This document shows, one piece after another, positions 26,961 to 38,069 of a stretch of DNA of 64,000 nt (the first letter of the stretch is position 1; every line of letters starts with the position of its first letter). Location: assembly GCA_021613375.1 (NCBI GenBank), contig CM038711.1:17671194-17735193 (forward strand), in the 5' to 3' direction. Both the position numbers and the translations under genes were made by a program. Below the pieces are notes generated by a model that saw only the letters and a list, made by a program, of their open reading frames with translations, did no database searches and had not been told where the DNA came from. Source of the stretch: Megaleporinus macrocephalus. Lineage: Eukaryota; Chordata; Actinopteri; Characiformes; Anostomidae.

Positions 26961-27202
26961 AGAAAGAAATAGTTGCACTGTCCACTGTTTTATCAGGAGA
27001 GATGTAAAATGTATTTACAGCGCGGGGTTTTGCTCACCTTTTGCTCCCTTCATTGTTCTGTCAGCTCAACAGAGTCCCACCATTCACATGCACAGAGCCA
27101 ACAGTGTGGTAGTTAATCTGAGTTCATTTAAGTTACAAAAATAATATTTCATTTGATTATTTTGATGAGAAATAGAGTCAATTTCTTTTCTGTCGGTGGA
27201 AT
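26961..27202. other. Non-coding DNA
   Basis: No feature seen. Confidence 0.4.
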
Positions 27203-27220
27203 GGCCACTAGGGGGCCTGC
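27203..27220 (+). promoter_or_regulatory. CTCF-like motif, plus orientation
   Basis: GGCCACTAGGGGGCCTGC contains CCACTAGGGGGC, an exact match to the main CTCF core block; the next bases are CT rather than GC. It is the only strong motif pointing rightward, opposite to the sites at 9.0 and 10.7 kb. Confidence 0.5.
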
Positions 27221-28560
27221 AGAGTAAGGCTAGCATATGCTTGCAATTCAGTACAGAATCCTGCTGCATACCCTATTTGAAACAACAAATGCCATCAATT
27301 AAAGAGACAGCAAGACTGAGGATAAAATACGCAATTACATAATAGAGCTTGTCAAGTTGAGTTTTCTTTGAGGAAAACCCTTGTATTAGTCCTTCGTCAC
27401 ACAGGCATTTCACTAAACGGCCATTAGCTCTGGCCCTCCTGCAATGACAGAGTTCCAGAAAATGATTTGAGCTCTGTGAGAGGACCTAATCAAGTCTCTT
27501 CCTAATTGAACAGCCCTTGGTTTTTGAAATACAGTGAAGAGGTAGAGAAGTAGAAACCTGTCTCTACTGCACAATAATCTTTCATCATCTCACAATTAGG
27601 CTAAGGGACCTGAGAGGCTATTTGAGGCCTTTTGCCCACTGAGGTTTCTACTGTGTGTGTGTAAATATGAGAGAGTAGTTGTAGTGTAGTAATATGAGAG
27701 AGCAGCTGTAGTTTTATTAGTGATAGAAAAACATATGGTAAGGCTTTTGTAATTTTTGTGATTTGTTGGAAATTACATAACAATATAAACTAATGGAAGA
27801 AAAGAAAAACCTTCTATGAAAAAACCTATTTGACTGGAACTGTAGGGCATATGTATATATGCTGCATGAGATCTGTGAGATAATACAGCATACATCTCTA
27901 CAGTGACTGATCACTGTACTATTCGCCTGCTTTAACAACTTGGTGTCCATCTCATAATGTCTTGTTCTGCATATTTACTGTGTTGCATTTGTTGTTATGC
28001 ACTGAGCAAAGTCAATACACTGTTGTGTATTGATTGTATTGTGGTTGGTGTGCACTGTCATGTTTAATTGCATTGCATTGCAAACTGTCTTTGTTTAAAC
28101 TCTACAGATCCATCACATCACAGACAAATAGACTTGAGAAGAGTTTCTATCCTGGTGCAAAAAGGCAACTGACACTCAGGGACACACTGTGGTTACATTT
28201 TAGGAATCAGTTCATAATGTGCAAAGTCCTTTATATTTGATATGTTTTACACTCCAATTACCTCATTTGAGTATCTGTACAAGCTCACTTATGTGCAATA
28301 TGTACAAAACCAAACATGCTATATTCTTTTATATCCAGACTTTTACTTTTTTTATTATACAGCCTTTACCTTACAATTTATGTTAAGTTAAATGTCCTTA
28401 AGCTATGTTAAATGTCTTGTTAATTGCACTGTAAAGATTGCTGCTAAATTTCATTTCACTCTTCTGATGTATAACATGTAGCCCTGTACACATAGGCCAG
28501 TGTTGTTTTATTCCACTGCATACTTACATAGAATGTAGCAGAAATATCTACTGAAGTTAG
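27221..28560. other. Non-coding DNA
   Basis: 27400-27560 is unique and somewhat less AT-rich. Elsewhere there is AT-rich text including a GAGAGAGTAGTTGTAGT-type short tandem duplication at 27670-27715. No gene is supported. Confidence 0.4.
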
Positions 28561-28564
28561 CATG

Positions 28565-29000
28565 CTAAGCAGCCAGCCTCAGCCCATTGTAATACCTCAG
28601 CCCATTTTGTACCTCAAAAGGCCATGGTGAGTCACTGTAGCATTGAGTCAATCCAATGAAAAAGTAGCTTTCCCCCATAGTGTTTTGTAATGTCTTGATA
28701 ATCAACCCGAAGGACCGGTAGCAACAATGGCTAAACTCTTTTTGGGCTACCATTATTACAACTGCTGCTGCCTGCTCTTGGCAAGAATCCACTTTTAGCA
28801 GCAAACAAAAGAATATAGAATATAATTAAGAATATAATGATATAAATAGCAACAAAACTAAGGGGGTGAGAGTTGACCACTACTTTCTGATTGAGTAGCA
28901 CAAATTGCTCCATTAAAACATGATCAATTTTCACCAGTAAGAATGCAATATGTATTGCACTTTGAAAGGGGAGTCTAGCCAGTGGCTAGTAATTAAAGTG
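28565..29000 (+). repeat. Dispersed repeat family R1, copy 2
   Basis: Same block order as the copy at 26230, shorter because the middle segment with CCACTGGAGGCAGC is deleted. Its right end (AATTAAAGTGCTCTGCTT) coincides with the target duplication of the adjacent hAT element, so the hAT inserted at the edge of this repeat. Confidence 0.75.
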
Positions 29001-29008
29001 CTCTGCTT

Positions 29009-29887
29009 TAGGGTTGCCACCTTTCAGAAATTAAAATAAAGGACATCCACCATGGCTCCTCTGGGCCATGATCACCACGGGCCCAACTCCTGTGGGACGG
29101 TGCTCTGTGTATTGACACAAAATACACAGAAAGCTCTACAAACATTTTTAATCTAGGAAATGTATATTAAATGTATATTAAAGAAAAAACATTTGGTCTT
29201 AACAAATGTATTTATTTATAAATTTATTTATTTATTTATTTATTGTTAATCCATTAGTATGATTTGTTCTTTAAAAGGCCCTATATAATATTTATATTGA
29301 CTAATACTACTGTATATTAAATAAATGATCATTTATTCGACTTTAAAAACTCAACATTCCTAAACAATCAATCAAACCACAACGGTCTACTAAAATAAGC
29401 TCTGCCGATGCACTGAGATCATCAGGAGATGATTGGGGTATGAAGAACTGTGACACTGACGCTGGGGTCTTCTCTGTTCTTACGTGTCTGCAATGTTGCT
29501 CTCCTGATGCATGCTGTCTGATGTCACTCGCCGACACATTTTACAATTTGTCTTGTAATCATCTCCACTGACTTTGTCCAGCCAAGGATGTACCTCTTCC
29601 CACTGATGTCTGTACTTTTGCTAACGTTATTGAGGACATGGTGGAGTATCGGGTGTAGTGGACACCCAAGGCGTGGATTTTGTGCGCAGCGCCAGTGTGT
29701 GGTGTCTGTCTCTAGGCAACCGTGATCATTATTGTTAGATTTAGTGTTGATGTGTGTGTGAGAGACATGTATATTGGACATGAAAATATGGAACAAATCG
29801 CATCCCATATGGGTTCAATACGGGATGCAACATTTAATTGCCAAGTAAAGGACGATTCTGTATTTTACAGGATGGGTGACAACCCTA
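29009..29887 (-). mobile_element. hAT-type DNA transposon, 879 bp, deleted
   Basis: The ends are TAGGGTTGCCACC (left) and GGTGACAACCCTA (right), which are inverted repeats with one mismatch over 13 bp. They are flanked by CTCTGCTT (29001-29008) and TTCTGCTG (29888-29895), an 8-bp target duplication matching at 6 of 8 positions. TAGGG/CAGGG termini and 8-bp duplications are features of the hAT superfamily. The interior holds the N-terminal piece of a transposase on the minus strand and an AT-rich (TTTA)n run near 29210-29245. It is far too short to be autonomous. Confidence 0.75.
29343..29600 (-). pseudogene. hAT transposase N-terminal zinc-finger fragment
   Basis: The minus strand reads DDYKTNCKMCRRVTSDS (plus 29524-29575), a CxxC half of a BED-like finger, then in another frame SDIRQHASGEQHCRH, which supplies the His pair, followed by TPASVSQFFIPQSS and SASAELILV. 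That finger-linker order is what the N-terminus of many fish hAT transposases looks like. A frameshift separates the Cys pair from the His pair. The catalytic and dimerisation domains are absent. Confidence 0.6.
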
Positions 29888-29895
29888 TTCTGCTG

Positions 29896-30900
29896 TAACT
29901 GTCTTGTGAACAGTGACTGCTGAGCCACCCAGTAACAGTCTTGAAGTGCGTTGTAATTCGAGCTGTGGATGTGAAATATGCTGGACGCAGTGGAATGTAA
30001 GGAATCATTGCTGCGAGGCTTTTTCCACAAATACTCCTCCTATCAAGCTTGTCCTGCTCTAAGCATGTGCAGATTCCCCACTGCAATTTAAACCCAAGTA
30101 CTTAGACTGCATGCTTTTATCACTGCCAGACTACCTGTGATCTGTGAAAATTCATCTTGCAGTCCTCTGCTTCTGTGTTCTCTCCAAAGGTTTTTAAATG
30201 GGAAATTGCTTCCCTGTTGATGATGTCCGCAATAGGTTAAGCCTGGATGGCACAAGAGCCACATGACTCACATGGCTGCTTCCTGTAGGGATCTGATTAG
30301 TGTCACTGGGAACATTCATGTGAAACTTTAAGTAGTAGAACAGCATGAAAGCTTTACAACTATAGACTCAATGAGGTCACATGGAAGGATATGAAGCTGA
30401 CTTAATTACAGAACAGAAGTGACAACAGAAAAAACAATGTCGTTTGCTACCTTTGGTGCTTCCAGAGTTTATTGCTTATGTGCTGATGCTTTGAGTGTAG
30501 CTGCTGTTCAGATTCAGAGGTTTTGTACAGCGAGTCAGCCTGTGTTAATGCCATGATCTGCTGATAACATGCAGAGCCCACAAAGGCGGAGAGATTTCAG
30601 CAGAGTGCTGCATATCCCACATCTTCTCTTCCGCCATCCAAATCCACCTCCCTGCCTCACACAAAAGTTTTATTCCTGCCATTGTGGGTAAAACTGATTG
30701 TACAGTATTGCAGCTAAATAATACTATTACTGCAACTTAAAGCGCCTGAGAACACATTATACAAATAGATACTTTTTGTATAATACTAAACATCTAGTAA
30801 AGTTTAAATTTTAAAAGTACATAGAAATTTGTTAAAACACTTCTCAAAAAATGAGAAAATTTGCTCTTTGGTCTGACCATGGCCTTAATATTCCAATAAA
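29896..30900. other. Non-coding DNA
   Basis: No gene or repeat recognised. Confidence 0.45.
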
Positions 30901-30904
30901 CATG

Positions 30905-31265
30905 CATGAGTGACAGTACTCTATCACTGACTCACTCTTTTTCACTGATTCACCCTCCATCTCTGAATACCCAACAAGAGAGGAGCTGTGTTTTCTGACT
31001 TTTAACTATGATTTTTGAGTTTAGATTTATCAAGTCACAGATCTTTAGGCTTATTGAAGGAGTGTTTCACTTTCACTGACTCTTCCTTCATCACTAACTA
31101 GCCCTCCTTCACTGACTTGCTCTTTATTGCTGACTCAACCTCTTTCACTGACTCAAACTTTTTTATTGACTCACTTTTCATCACTGACTCATGCTCCTTT
31201 AGTGACTTTCCCTTCATCACTGACCCCCACTCTATCACTGACTCGCTCTCTATCACTCCATTGCA
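30905..31265. repeat. 18-bp minisatellite with phased AP-1 motifs
   Basis: Degenerate tandem units close to TCACTGACTCACTCTTTT. In the best-kept part the perfect heptamer TGACTCA (AP-1/TRE motif) starts at 31131, 31149, 31167 and 31185, exactly 18 bp apart, with another at 30928. Because 18 is a multiple of three, both strands carry six-residue peptide repeats (for example ESVMKS on the minus strand), which explains the open frames at 31098-31302 without a gene. Confidence 0.8.
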
Positions 31266-31810
31266 TGCAGTCAGGACGAGACTAAACAAGCTTCCTGTTT
31301 GAGTTTCCTGTAGCTGTTGTTTTAAATCTATTACCAGTTCAGTTACAGTTGAATGTTTGTTGCTGGTTAATCCACAGGTCAGTAAAAGAAAACTACAACA
31401 ACAGATAAGTTAAAATCACTCTTCATAAGATTAGGATTATGTCTAGCATGCTGTGATTTTGTGTTTGTACCTTTTTCTTGTAGTATTGTTTAAACAAGTG
31501 CAGTAAAGGCTCCTTCCCTCCATCTCCTCCATTCTGTTTTTCACTTTCTGTCCTCCATCTGGATTTTGAACTTTGTTAGAATGGCGTAAACAAAATACTT
31601 TTACTCACGTTGTGGCCACAGGTTCTGTTCTTCATCTGAGAAAAAAGGCAGAGCAGGTTCAGCTCCAGCCTTCAGGCTAAAGGTTTTAGCATAACCCCTT
31701 GTCTTCTGATTTACGCTACCAGAGCTTCTCAGTAAAATGTGCTCTACGTCATGTTGCAGACAGTGCCACTAAACGAGTCTATGACTTATGGTTTACGTGT
31801 TAACACCTTA

Positions 31811-31913
31811 TGCCTGGTTCACACTATACAACTTTTTGAGTCGACAGGTTTTTGTACCATTCACACTACATGACTGAAAGACCAGGCTTAAATCGTGTAG
31901 TGTGAACTAGGTA
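31811..31913. mobile_element. Tiny palindromic MITE with TTA duplication
   Basis: The left end TGCCTGGTTCACACTATACA pairs with the right end, whose complement is TACCTAGTTCACACTACACG. TTA flanks both sides (31808-31810 and 31914-31916), the 3-bp target duplication of PIF/Harbinger elements. At 103 bp it is non-coding and depends on an enzyme from elsewhere. Confidence 0.7.
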
Positions 31914-32136
31914 TTAAAGAAGGCGTACAAAGAAGGTTTTTTATCCACTTTACCTCCCCTCTTCAGTTTGTATCTTTCTATAGCAGTAGAAAGTAGCGCC
32001 AATGTTAACTCTTGCTTATCATGTCACTTATATCACTGTTTGCTGTCGAAAGTGGATTCTTTCCTTCCGTTGGCTGCCTGTCCTTAAATGATGAATGTTG
32101 TGGAAATTAGATAAATTAGCATAATACTATGTTTTG

Positions 32137-32237
<101 letters not shown>

Positions 32238-32689
32238 AATAATTAACCTTAAAATAGCTTAAAATAGTGTACAGACTAAGAAAATACAAATTATCAATTT
32301 CCTCACTTTAATTGGAAAGTGTTACTAAAAAGTCTATTTAAAATAAATGAAATCATTTAGGATTGTTTTGAAACATGTAACTGTTTTTGTTCATATTTTT
32401 ACAAAAGCAGAGAAAAATGTTTTAGTCATTTTTATGAGGCACTTTTCTCGTATGTTCGCGTGAGATACATACACACACTTTGTATTCCTGTCATTGTGGC
32501 TTATTTCCACCGACTGCTAAGTAATGTTATTACCGCACCTAAGCCTAACCTCGGGCTAACAATAACATTAAAACTGCGTCCCCACAAAGATCTGAAAACA
32601 TAACAGCATGAGCACAGACACCCACTGATGAGGGTAACATGCAGAGCTATGACAGCAGTCTTTCCCCAGAAGCTGTAATCCTGTCCGCT

Positions 32690-32690
<1 letters not shown>

Positions 32691-32728
<38 letters not shown>

Positions 32729-32836
32729 GAGAAAGAAGAGACGACCACCACAACCCCTCTGCGTGCGCGCTTGGATGGAGAAGCCATCCGGAACTGAATC
32801 AACAGAGCGCCAGAGCAATCCCTCTCTTTCTCTTTA

Positions 32837-32867
<31 letters not shown>
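32691..32867. repeat. CT/GA microsatellites upstream of the CpG island
   Basis: An uninterrupted CT run at 32691-32725 and an interrupted CTCTTT-type run at 32820-32867. GA/CT tracts near promoters can affect nucleosome positioning, but the role here is only inferred from location. Confidence 0.9.
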
Positions 32868-32868
<1 letters not shown>

Positions 32869-32869
32869 G

Positions 32870-33120
32870 CGTTCACTTTCTCACGCGGCGGCTGAGAGAG
32901 GAACCGGACTCAGATTAACCCGGTCGCGTTAAATACACACAGGCTAAAGCGCGCGCGCCCCGCGGCCCCTTTTCTCGGACAGCGGCGCGCGGAGGCGTCA
33001 CTGGACATCAGCGGCCGATCATGCGGAAAGACATGGCGGCGCTCAGTAGCCTGCAGCTCCTCCGCTTCAGGACACCGATTAGCCGTTTGTTTGTTCGCGC
33101 AGCTCTCTGATTGAAACTCC
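32870..33120 (+). promoter_or_regulatory. CpG island, candidate promoter and 5' exon
   Basis: This is the only dense CpG cluster in the window (for example GCGCGCGCGCCCCGCGGCCC at 32949-32968, then AGCGGCGCGCGGAGGCG), where the surroundings are strongly CpG-depleted. In vertebrates such islands usually mark transcription start sites. It contains ACATGGCGGC at 33031-33040, close to the YY1 promoter element AAGATGGCGGC, and a possible initiation codon. Direction is uncertain; plus is favoured by the ATG in good context and a possible splice donor (CTGTGAGAG, about 33121). No downstream exon could be recognised, so the gene, if any, has long introns or lies outside the window. Confidence 0.6.
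33021..33110 (+). CDS. Possible short ORF or first-exon start in the CpG island
   Basis: A 29-codon frame starting ATGCGGAAAGAC and ending TGA at 33110. Its internal ATG at codon 5 (GACATGG, G at -3 and +4) has strong initiation context and gives MAALSSLQLLRF. It could be an upstream ORF in a 5' leader, the start of a coding exon spliced before the stop, or chance. No homology is recognised. Confidence 0.2.
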   Translation: MRKDMAALSSLQLLRFRTPISRLFVRAAL

Positions 33121-34232
33121 GCTGTGAGAGTCTGCTGAACTGCTCGCTGCTGAAAAAGTTTTAACTACTTCATGTCCCACTCGCAGGCCAGGCATCTCAC
33201 GGACTGTTAGTTTGGCTAGTAATTCGGCAAACAGTTCCATGTATCTACTTATCTACTTTTACTTCATGTAGGCTACTTAATGTCAGTCAGAGAACAATTT
33301 ACATCTTTTATAGTATTGTCTTACTGCCTCTCCTAACTTGGAGTAGAAGTTAAGGTTGCATTTCCTCCATCTCACTATCCGAATAATCCCAAACACATTT
33401 AGTAATGCTGAAGTTCAGACTCTTTCAGACTCTTTTTACATCCTTTCAGACTTGTAGCGTTGGGGTGTCCTCTCACAGTGGGAAGATGGACAGAAACACC
33501 TGTGAATTTTTTCAAATTTGAAGCAAGAGTGGAGCTCAGTTTTCTCCTCCCTCTCACAGATGAAAGCTGTATATGCTGTTTATCTAATAATAAGAGTTTT
33601 GGTGGTGTATCAGGTGCTACAATTATTAGGAAACCTAATTTCTCTTTTAATTTTCCTTTGGCATTCCCCTGTATTATACATATCTTATATCTAATCTCCA
33701 AACATCTCCTGAAAAGTGAACAACTTGCACATAATGGTCATTTAAAATTTAAATTAAGTAAATAAAAGGTCTCGTAATTTTACCTTCAAGTTTGGACTGG
33801 AGCTAGGACTTAAACATACATGTAGTTGTGGTTTCAGTAACATATCAGGATCAGTAGAGCTTAACCTTCACAAGATATCAAATTAATAAAAAAAAGAATA
33901 TACATGTCTATGTTAGCACTATGTCAACTATGGTGCCCATAAATTGACACTAAGATTTTTTTTACATTTGAAGGTTGTAAAAGGCATTTACATATATTTT
34001 ACCATGTAGAAGTATTACAGTGACTCTTTCAGGGAAGAACTTTGGCATAGAGATACTCAGTGTGCAAAATAACTCCTGATATTCAGGAGGGTCCCATGTT
34101 GACTTGCTAATCCAGCCTCTGATCACTTGCCATATCAGCATGTTAGGGGTGCCAAAATGTTTGCTTTAACAGTTCCTCTTCTGGTTCTTCCACACAGTAA
34201 CTGAGATCTTACATGTCACCTCTTTTGTTTTT
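33121..34232. other. Non-coding DNA after the CpG island
   Basis: CpG density falls sharply after 33120. Opposing frames at 33399-33765 mirror one another and have no recognisable domain. No exon can be supported. Confidence 0.4.
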
Positions 34233-34510
34233 GGTTTGAGAAATAAGTAATGATTAATTCCTTACACCAAACTAGGCAAGTTTTCCGATTAATATATATG
34301 TTACAGGAATGTTGTAAAGTTTTTCAGCAGTATCCCAGACATAGTCAAGGTTATTAGGCTATAAAAGACCAACTGGGTAAACCAGTTTGCTACAGCGCCA
34401 CCCTGAGGCAGGCCAGTGACCGAAGCTTGTCAAGCTAATAGCATAACAACATTTTGAGTTTTTAGGGACCCATCAGAATTTTGTGATTTTCAGGCGGCCA
34501 AAGGGTTAAT
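34233..34510 (+). repeat. Dispersed repeat pair, copy A
   Basis: It shares with 35566-35780: TAATGAT, CTTTACACCAAACT-type text, GTATCCCAGA, AGTTATTAGGCTATAAAAGA, CCAACT.GGT.AACCAGTT, and CCCATCA.AATTTTG. Both copies are in the same orientation 1.33 kb apart. This copy is longer by about 70 bp in the first third. Confidence 0.75.
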
Positions 34511-35565
34511 TAGGGGGTTCCGCTTCTTGTATTTAGCCCCTTTGAGATGCACCTGTTTTCCATACACTTGACTGAAATCTGGTGTACATATTCACAGTCA
34601 GAGATGTATCTAGGACTTCCAGTAGATATATTTTTACAAAAATTGTCCCACCCCTTGGAGAGTAGTTGATTCCACTGTAACTTCCCGGATTAATTTATTG
34701 GTAGTTAATCTAACGTTTAAGGCTTAAACAAGCCTGTTATCCACTGAGGCTTTTATCCACCGAGATACCACAGAGATAAAAATCTGACTGTACAGTTTTC
34801 ATTTGGGGACATAAAAATTTAAGCCCATCTGTTTCCAACCTAAATTATTACTACAATATTTTTAAATACTGCAGTTATTTTATTAGTTCCTAGAGATTAG
34901 CCTTTCTCTGAACGTCCAGAAAGCCTGGCGGGTTCCAGAAACTATATTTCATGCTAAAAAAGAGTAGTAGCAAACAAGTTTCTGTTCTTTTGACCAGTTT
35001 TTAGATAATAGTACACCATTCATTATCAACTCACATAATAAATTAAAGATTACTGAACTACTCAAATGTGGTTTGAGGCAAGTGTGCAATTATTTAGGCA
35101 TGCAGTTTGCACAATGGTAAACTGGCATCCATTTCAAATTAGTTAATCTTGTAGTTTCAGTGCAAAACTAAAAAAGCAACTTTACACCCAAACTTTATCC
35201 AGAACTATTTGAAAGACTATCACATTAAATAACCTCAGTGAGAGGATTATTCAGTATTGTGTTTGTGACATAAAACCACCTTTGGAACAGGTGTTTAGAG
35301 CCACAGAAGACAGAAAAAGGCTGGCACTAACAAATAGTGCTAGCGGTGATTGGCAATGAGAGCAGGCAGCCAAGAGAGAAATTCTTCTGATTAATACTGC
35401 ATGAAGAACACTTGTATCACAGACATACTCATAGTCAACCATGCATCACACGTTCTTGCAGTGCTGCTTGTGAAGATGACTGCATTTGCTGCTTACATCT
35501 CCTCCGATGCTGCCAGTTGTTGTATCTTTGTGGTGGACTGACAGTCATCCTTTAAAAAAGTGTCT
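34511..35565. other. Non-coding spacer between repeat copies
   Basis: AT-rich sequence, no gene or recognised element. Confidence 0.4.
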
Positions 35566-35780
35566 GGTTTAAGACACGAGTAATGATTCATTCTTTACAC
35601 CAAACTCAGCGGTATCCCAGATGTAGTCCAAGTTATTAGGCTATAAAAGACCAACTAGGTGAACCAGTTCAGTGACAGGAGCTCGACAATTGTGGGTAAA
35701 GCATAACATCATGTTAAGTTTTTCAGGTACCCATCACAATTTTGATTTTGTGACTTTAAGGTGTCCAAGAGGTTAAGAGG
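35566..35780 (+). repeat. Dispersed repeat pair, copy B
   Basis: Partner of 34233-34510, with the same block order and internal deletions. Confidence 0.75.
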
Positions 35781-36365
35781 CATGAGTGTGCTTTTCCACT
35801 AAGAAAATAAAACAGCTGCATTTGTTTTTAATGTTGTCCTCAACACAGTGGTAGTTTAGAGCCTTTTTCTCTGATAGCATATTGCATGGTTTACATGCAC
35901 AATTTTCAGTGATTGAGATGTAAACAAAAGTGACTTACTGTGTTTTTATATAATAAAATGGTTAATTGTCGCAAACTTTGATTTCTTTAAATTGGTGGTA
36001 ATAAGAACCAAGAGTACTAATGTCTACAATGTAGCCACTTTGTTTACTATTCAAAACTACCAGTGAACCTACATGAGTTTGTGAGTTATGTTGATAGTAA
36101 AATAGTGGTTAATCAGTAAAAAAAAAGGCTTTTCCTGGAGTTTTACCATAAATTTACCTTTGAATGCCTTGCATGTATCTGCCTGCTACGAAAATACATG
36201 TTTTTGACTAGGAGCTCATTTGAAATCTGTAATAAAACAATGTCTCATGCAGCACATTCATAAATTCATTTATTTTCTTGAGTGTAGGTAGATTCTGTTC
36301 TTACCCAAGAAAACATTGGTGAATGTCAGAATCATGAAAAAAACGGCATTAATTGGTTTTAAGAA

Positions 36366-36819
36366 GATATTTCTTGGTTGATGAATGAGACCTATGAACA
36401 GTTTCCCAAGTATCTAAAATAATATCTGCGAAAGAGGCTTTTGATGAATAGCATAGGCTTTTACAGTGGTGGTCTGACGTCTTGCATCACAGGACGTTGG
36501 TAAGATGGCGAACGTAGTGCTGTTGCATAGATACTAAACACTCGAGTACTGAAACTGGCTACTTCTAGCTTCAGTTTAGTACCTACGTGATTTTGACGCA
36601 GCCTACGGCTCTCGGTGAGTGACCATTATAACGACGGCTGCTGCCCTCTTCCGTCAAGAACCCCTGTTTGGCAGCAAATGAAAGAAGTGATTGGTATTGC
36701 TTTCCACTGCTGGAGGCAACTGTTCACTTGCAACTGATCCACAAGTGTCTCTCACTATACTTTAAAAGACATTTTGTCATGATATTTCTTGGTTGGTGAA
36801 TGAGACCTATGAACAGTTT
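36366..36819. repeat. 39-bp direct repeat bracketing a truncated 415-bp-type element
   Basis: GATATTTCTTGGTTGATGAA continues as a 39-bp word at 36366-36404 and recurs at 36781-36819 with a single mismatch. The 376 bp between them (from about 36409) are nearly identical to 38070-38427, including AATAATATCTGCGAAAGAGG and TAAACACTCGAGTACTGAAA. This copy has an extra 18-20 bp (ACCCCTGTTTGGCAGC) and lacks the right terminus seen at 38484. Confidence 0.8.
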
Positions 36820-37789
36820 TGACTGTAGGTTTCTATAGAACAGGTATTTCACTTGTGTTTACATCTTGACGGTTTAATTGTGCAGAAGTCCTGACAAATC
36901 AGCAGAATTCCCCTTTAAGCATTGTTTCCTGCAAATCCAATAGTGATTTAAAAAGTCTAGGCTTAGGGTAATCTGTTTGTGGGAAACTGGCCCTGTTTGC
37001 TCTTGTGCTTACGCTCGTCAGATCAAATTTAAAAAACTGTCTAGAGAGAAACGCCCATGCTCTGGGCTGTACTGGTTAAAGAACAGAGGTGGAGCCTCCA
37101 CGTCCCAGAACAAGCCAACCAGTACACTTGAATGACTGACAGACTGCCGAGTCAGCAACCTTTAAGCGCCATACACGCTACTTACGCTACTGCTCATAAA
37201 CTCAATGCACAGTATTATACCAATGTAGCATGCCAAGAAGTAAACCAGGAGAACATCTTTGATTTCCTAATTGAGTCTAGCATCATGTTCTGTTTATGAG
37301 ATAATGACAGTTTGTTTTGTTATTTGTTGATCAACTACCAACGTGACAGATCCTCAGTCAGAGTTTTTCCCATTTCAGGGTTCACATTTGTTTCACTAAG
37401 GATGAAACTTACAGCTTCTGACACTATGTGTCACAACTTGGTTTTAATTTTTAAATAATGTAGACCTCAATCTGTCAGCAAGCTCTTAAAAAACAACACA
37501 TGTTTGCTGCTGCTTAAGCAAGTTGTACTCTGTTTCTGTCAAGAGGAACCACTGCACTTTATAGTTTACTTTTTTTCTGTGATGTAACCCACGTGCTTCA
37601 CTTAAACAGCAAATGATAAAGCCCTTCTTAAGGTTAAAGGAGCACAATGTAAGATATGTAGTTTTTTAAGATATTTAGTTAAGGTTTGGATGGTTTGTCC
37701 AAGACATCCATCTATCATGTTGCAGAGATATTTACGAAAGCTGACCTGAGTCTTTGCCCGTCCTGTCTCATAATACTACTAGTGAGATA
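36820..37789. other. Non-coding DNA
   Basis: No gene. Text at 37636-37770 (AGGAGCACAATGTAAGATAT and following) looks like a dispersed fish repeat, but I have no second copy in the window to confirm it. Confidence 0.35.
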
Positions 37790-37905
37790 GTGAGTCACTG
37801 TAGCATCGAGTCAGATCAGTCCAACATGGGGGGGATGAAGAAGTAGCACTGCCTCATCGGCAACAATTATTAAAACTGCGTCCGAAATTGCCTGCTTCCA
37901 TACTA
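37790..37905 (+). repeat. Partial copy of family R1
   Basis: It contains AGTGAGTCACTGTAGCATCG, GAGTCAGATCAGTCCAAC and GAAGAAGTAGCACTGC, matching the first third of the R1 copies at 26230 and 28565. Confidence 0.6.
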
Positions 37906-38069
37906 CTCATGTAGCTACTGCTAGTGAACTGCTGCTACAGGAGTTAGCACTACTTACATTTCTTTTGAAGTAAAAATTGATTAAATTCCTCCTGGTTCAT
38001 CTTCTCCAAGCTATAGTTCAACACCATCTAAGTATGGATTCAGGATAAAAGCAGGTTAGTGTCACAAAA

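Noticed and set aside
31098..31302. Ser/Glu/Lys six-residue repeat peptides
   Set aside because: Result of an 18-bp minisatellite whose period is a multiple of three, open on both strands.
32501..32818. 105-codon minus-strand frame overlapping the CT repeat
   Set aside because: About a dozen residues are an Arg/Glu run from the CT microsatellite and the rest has no recognisable domain.
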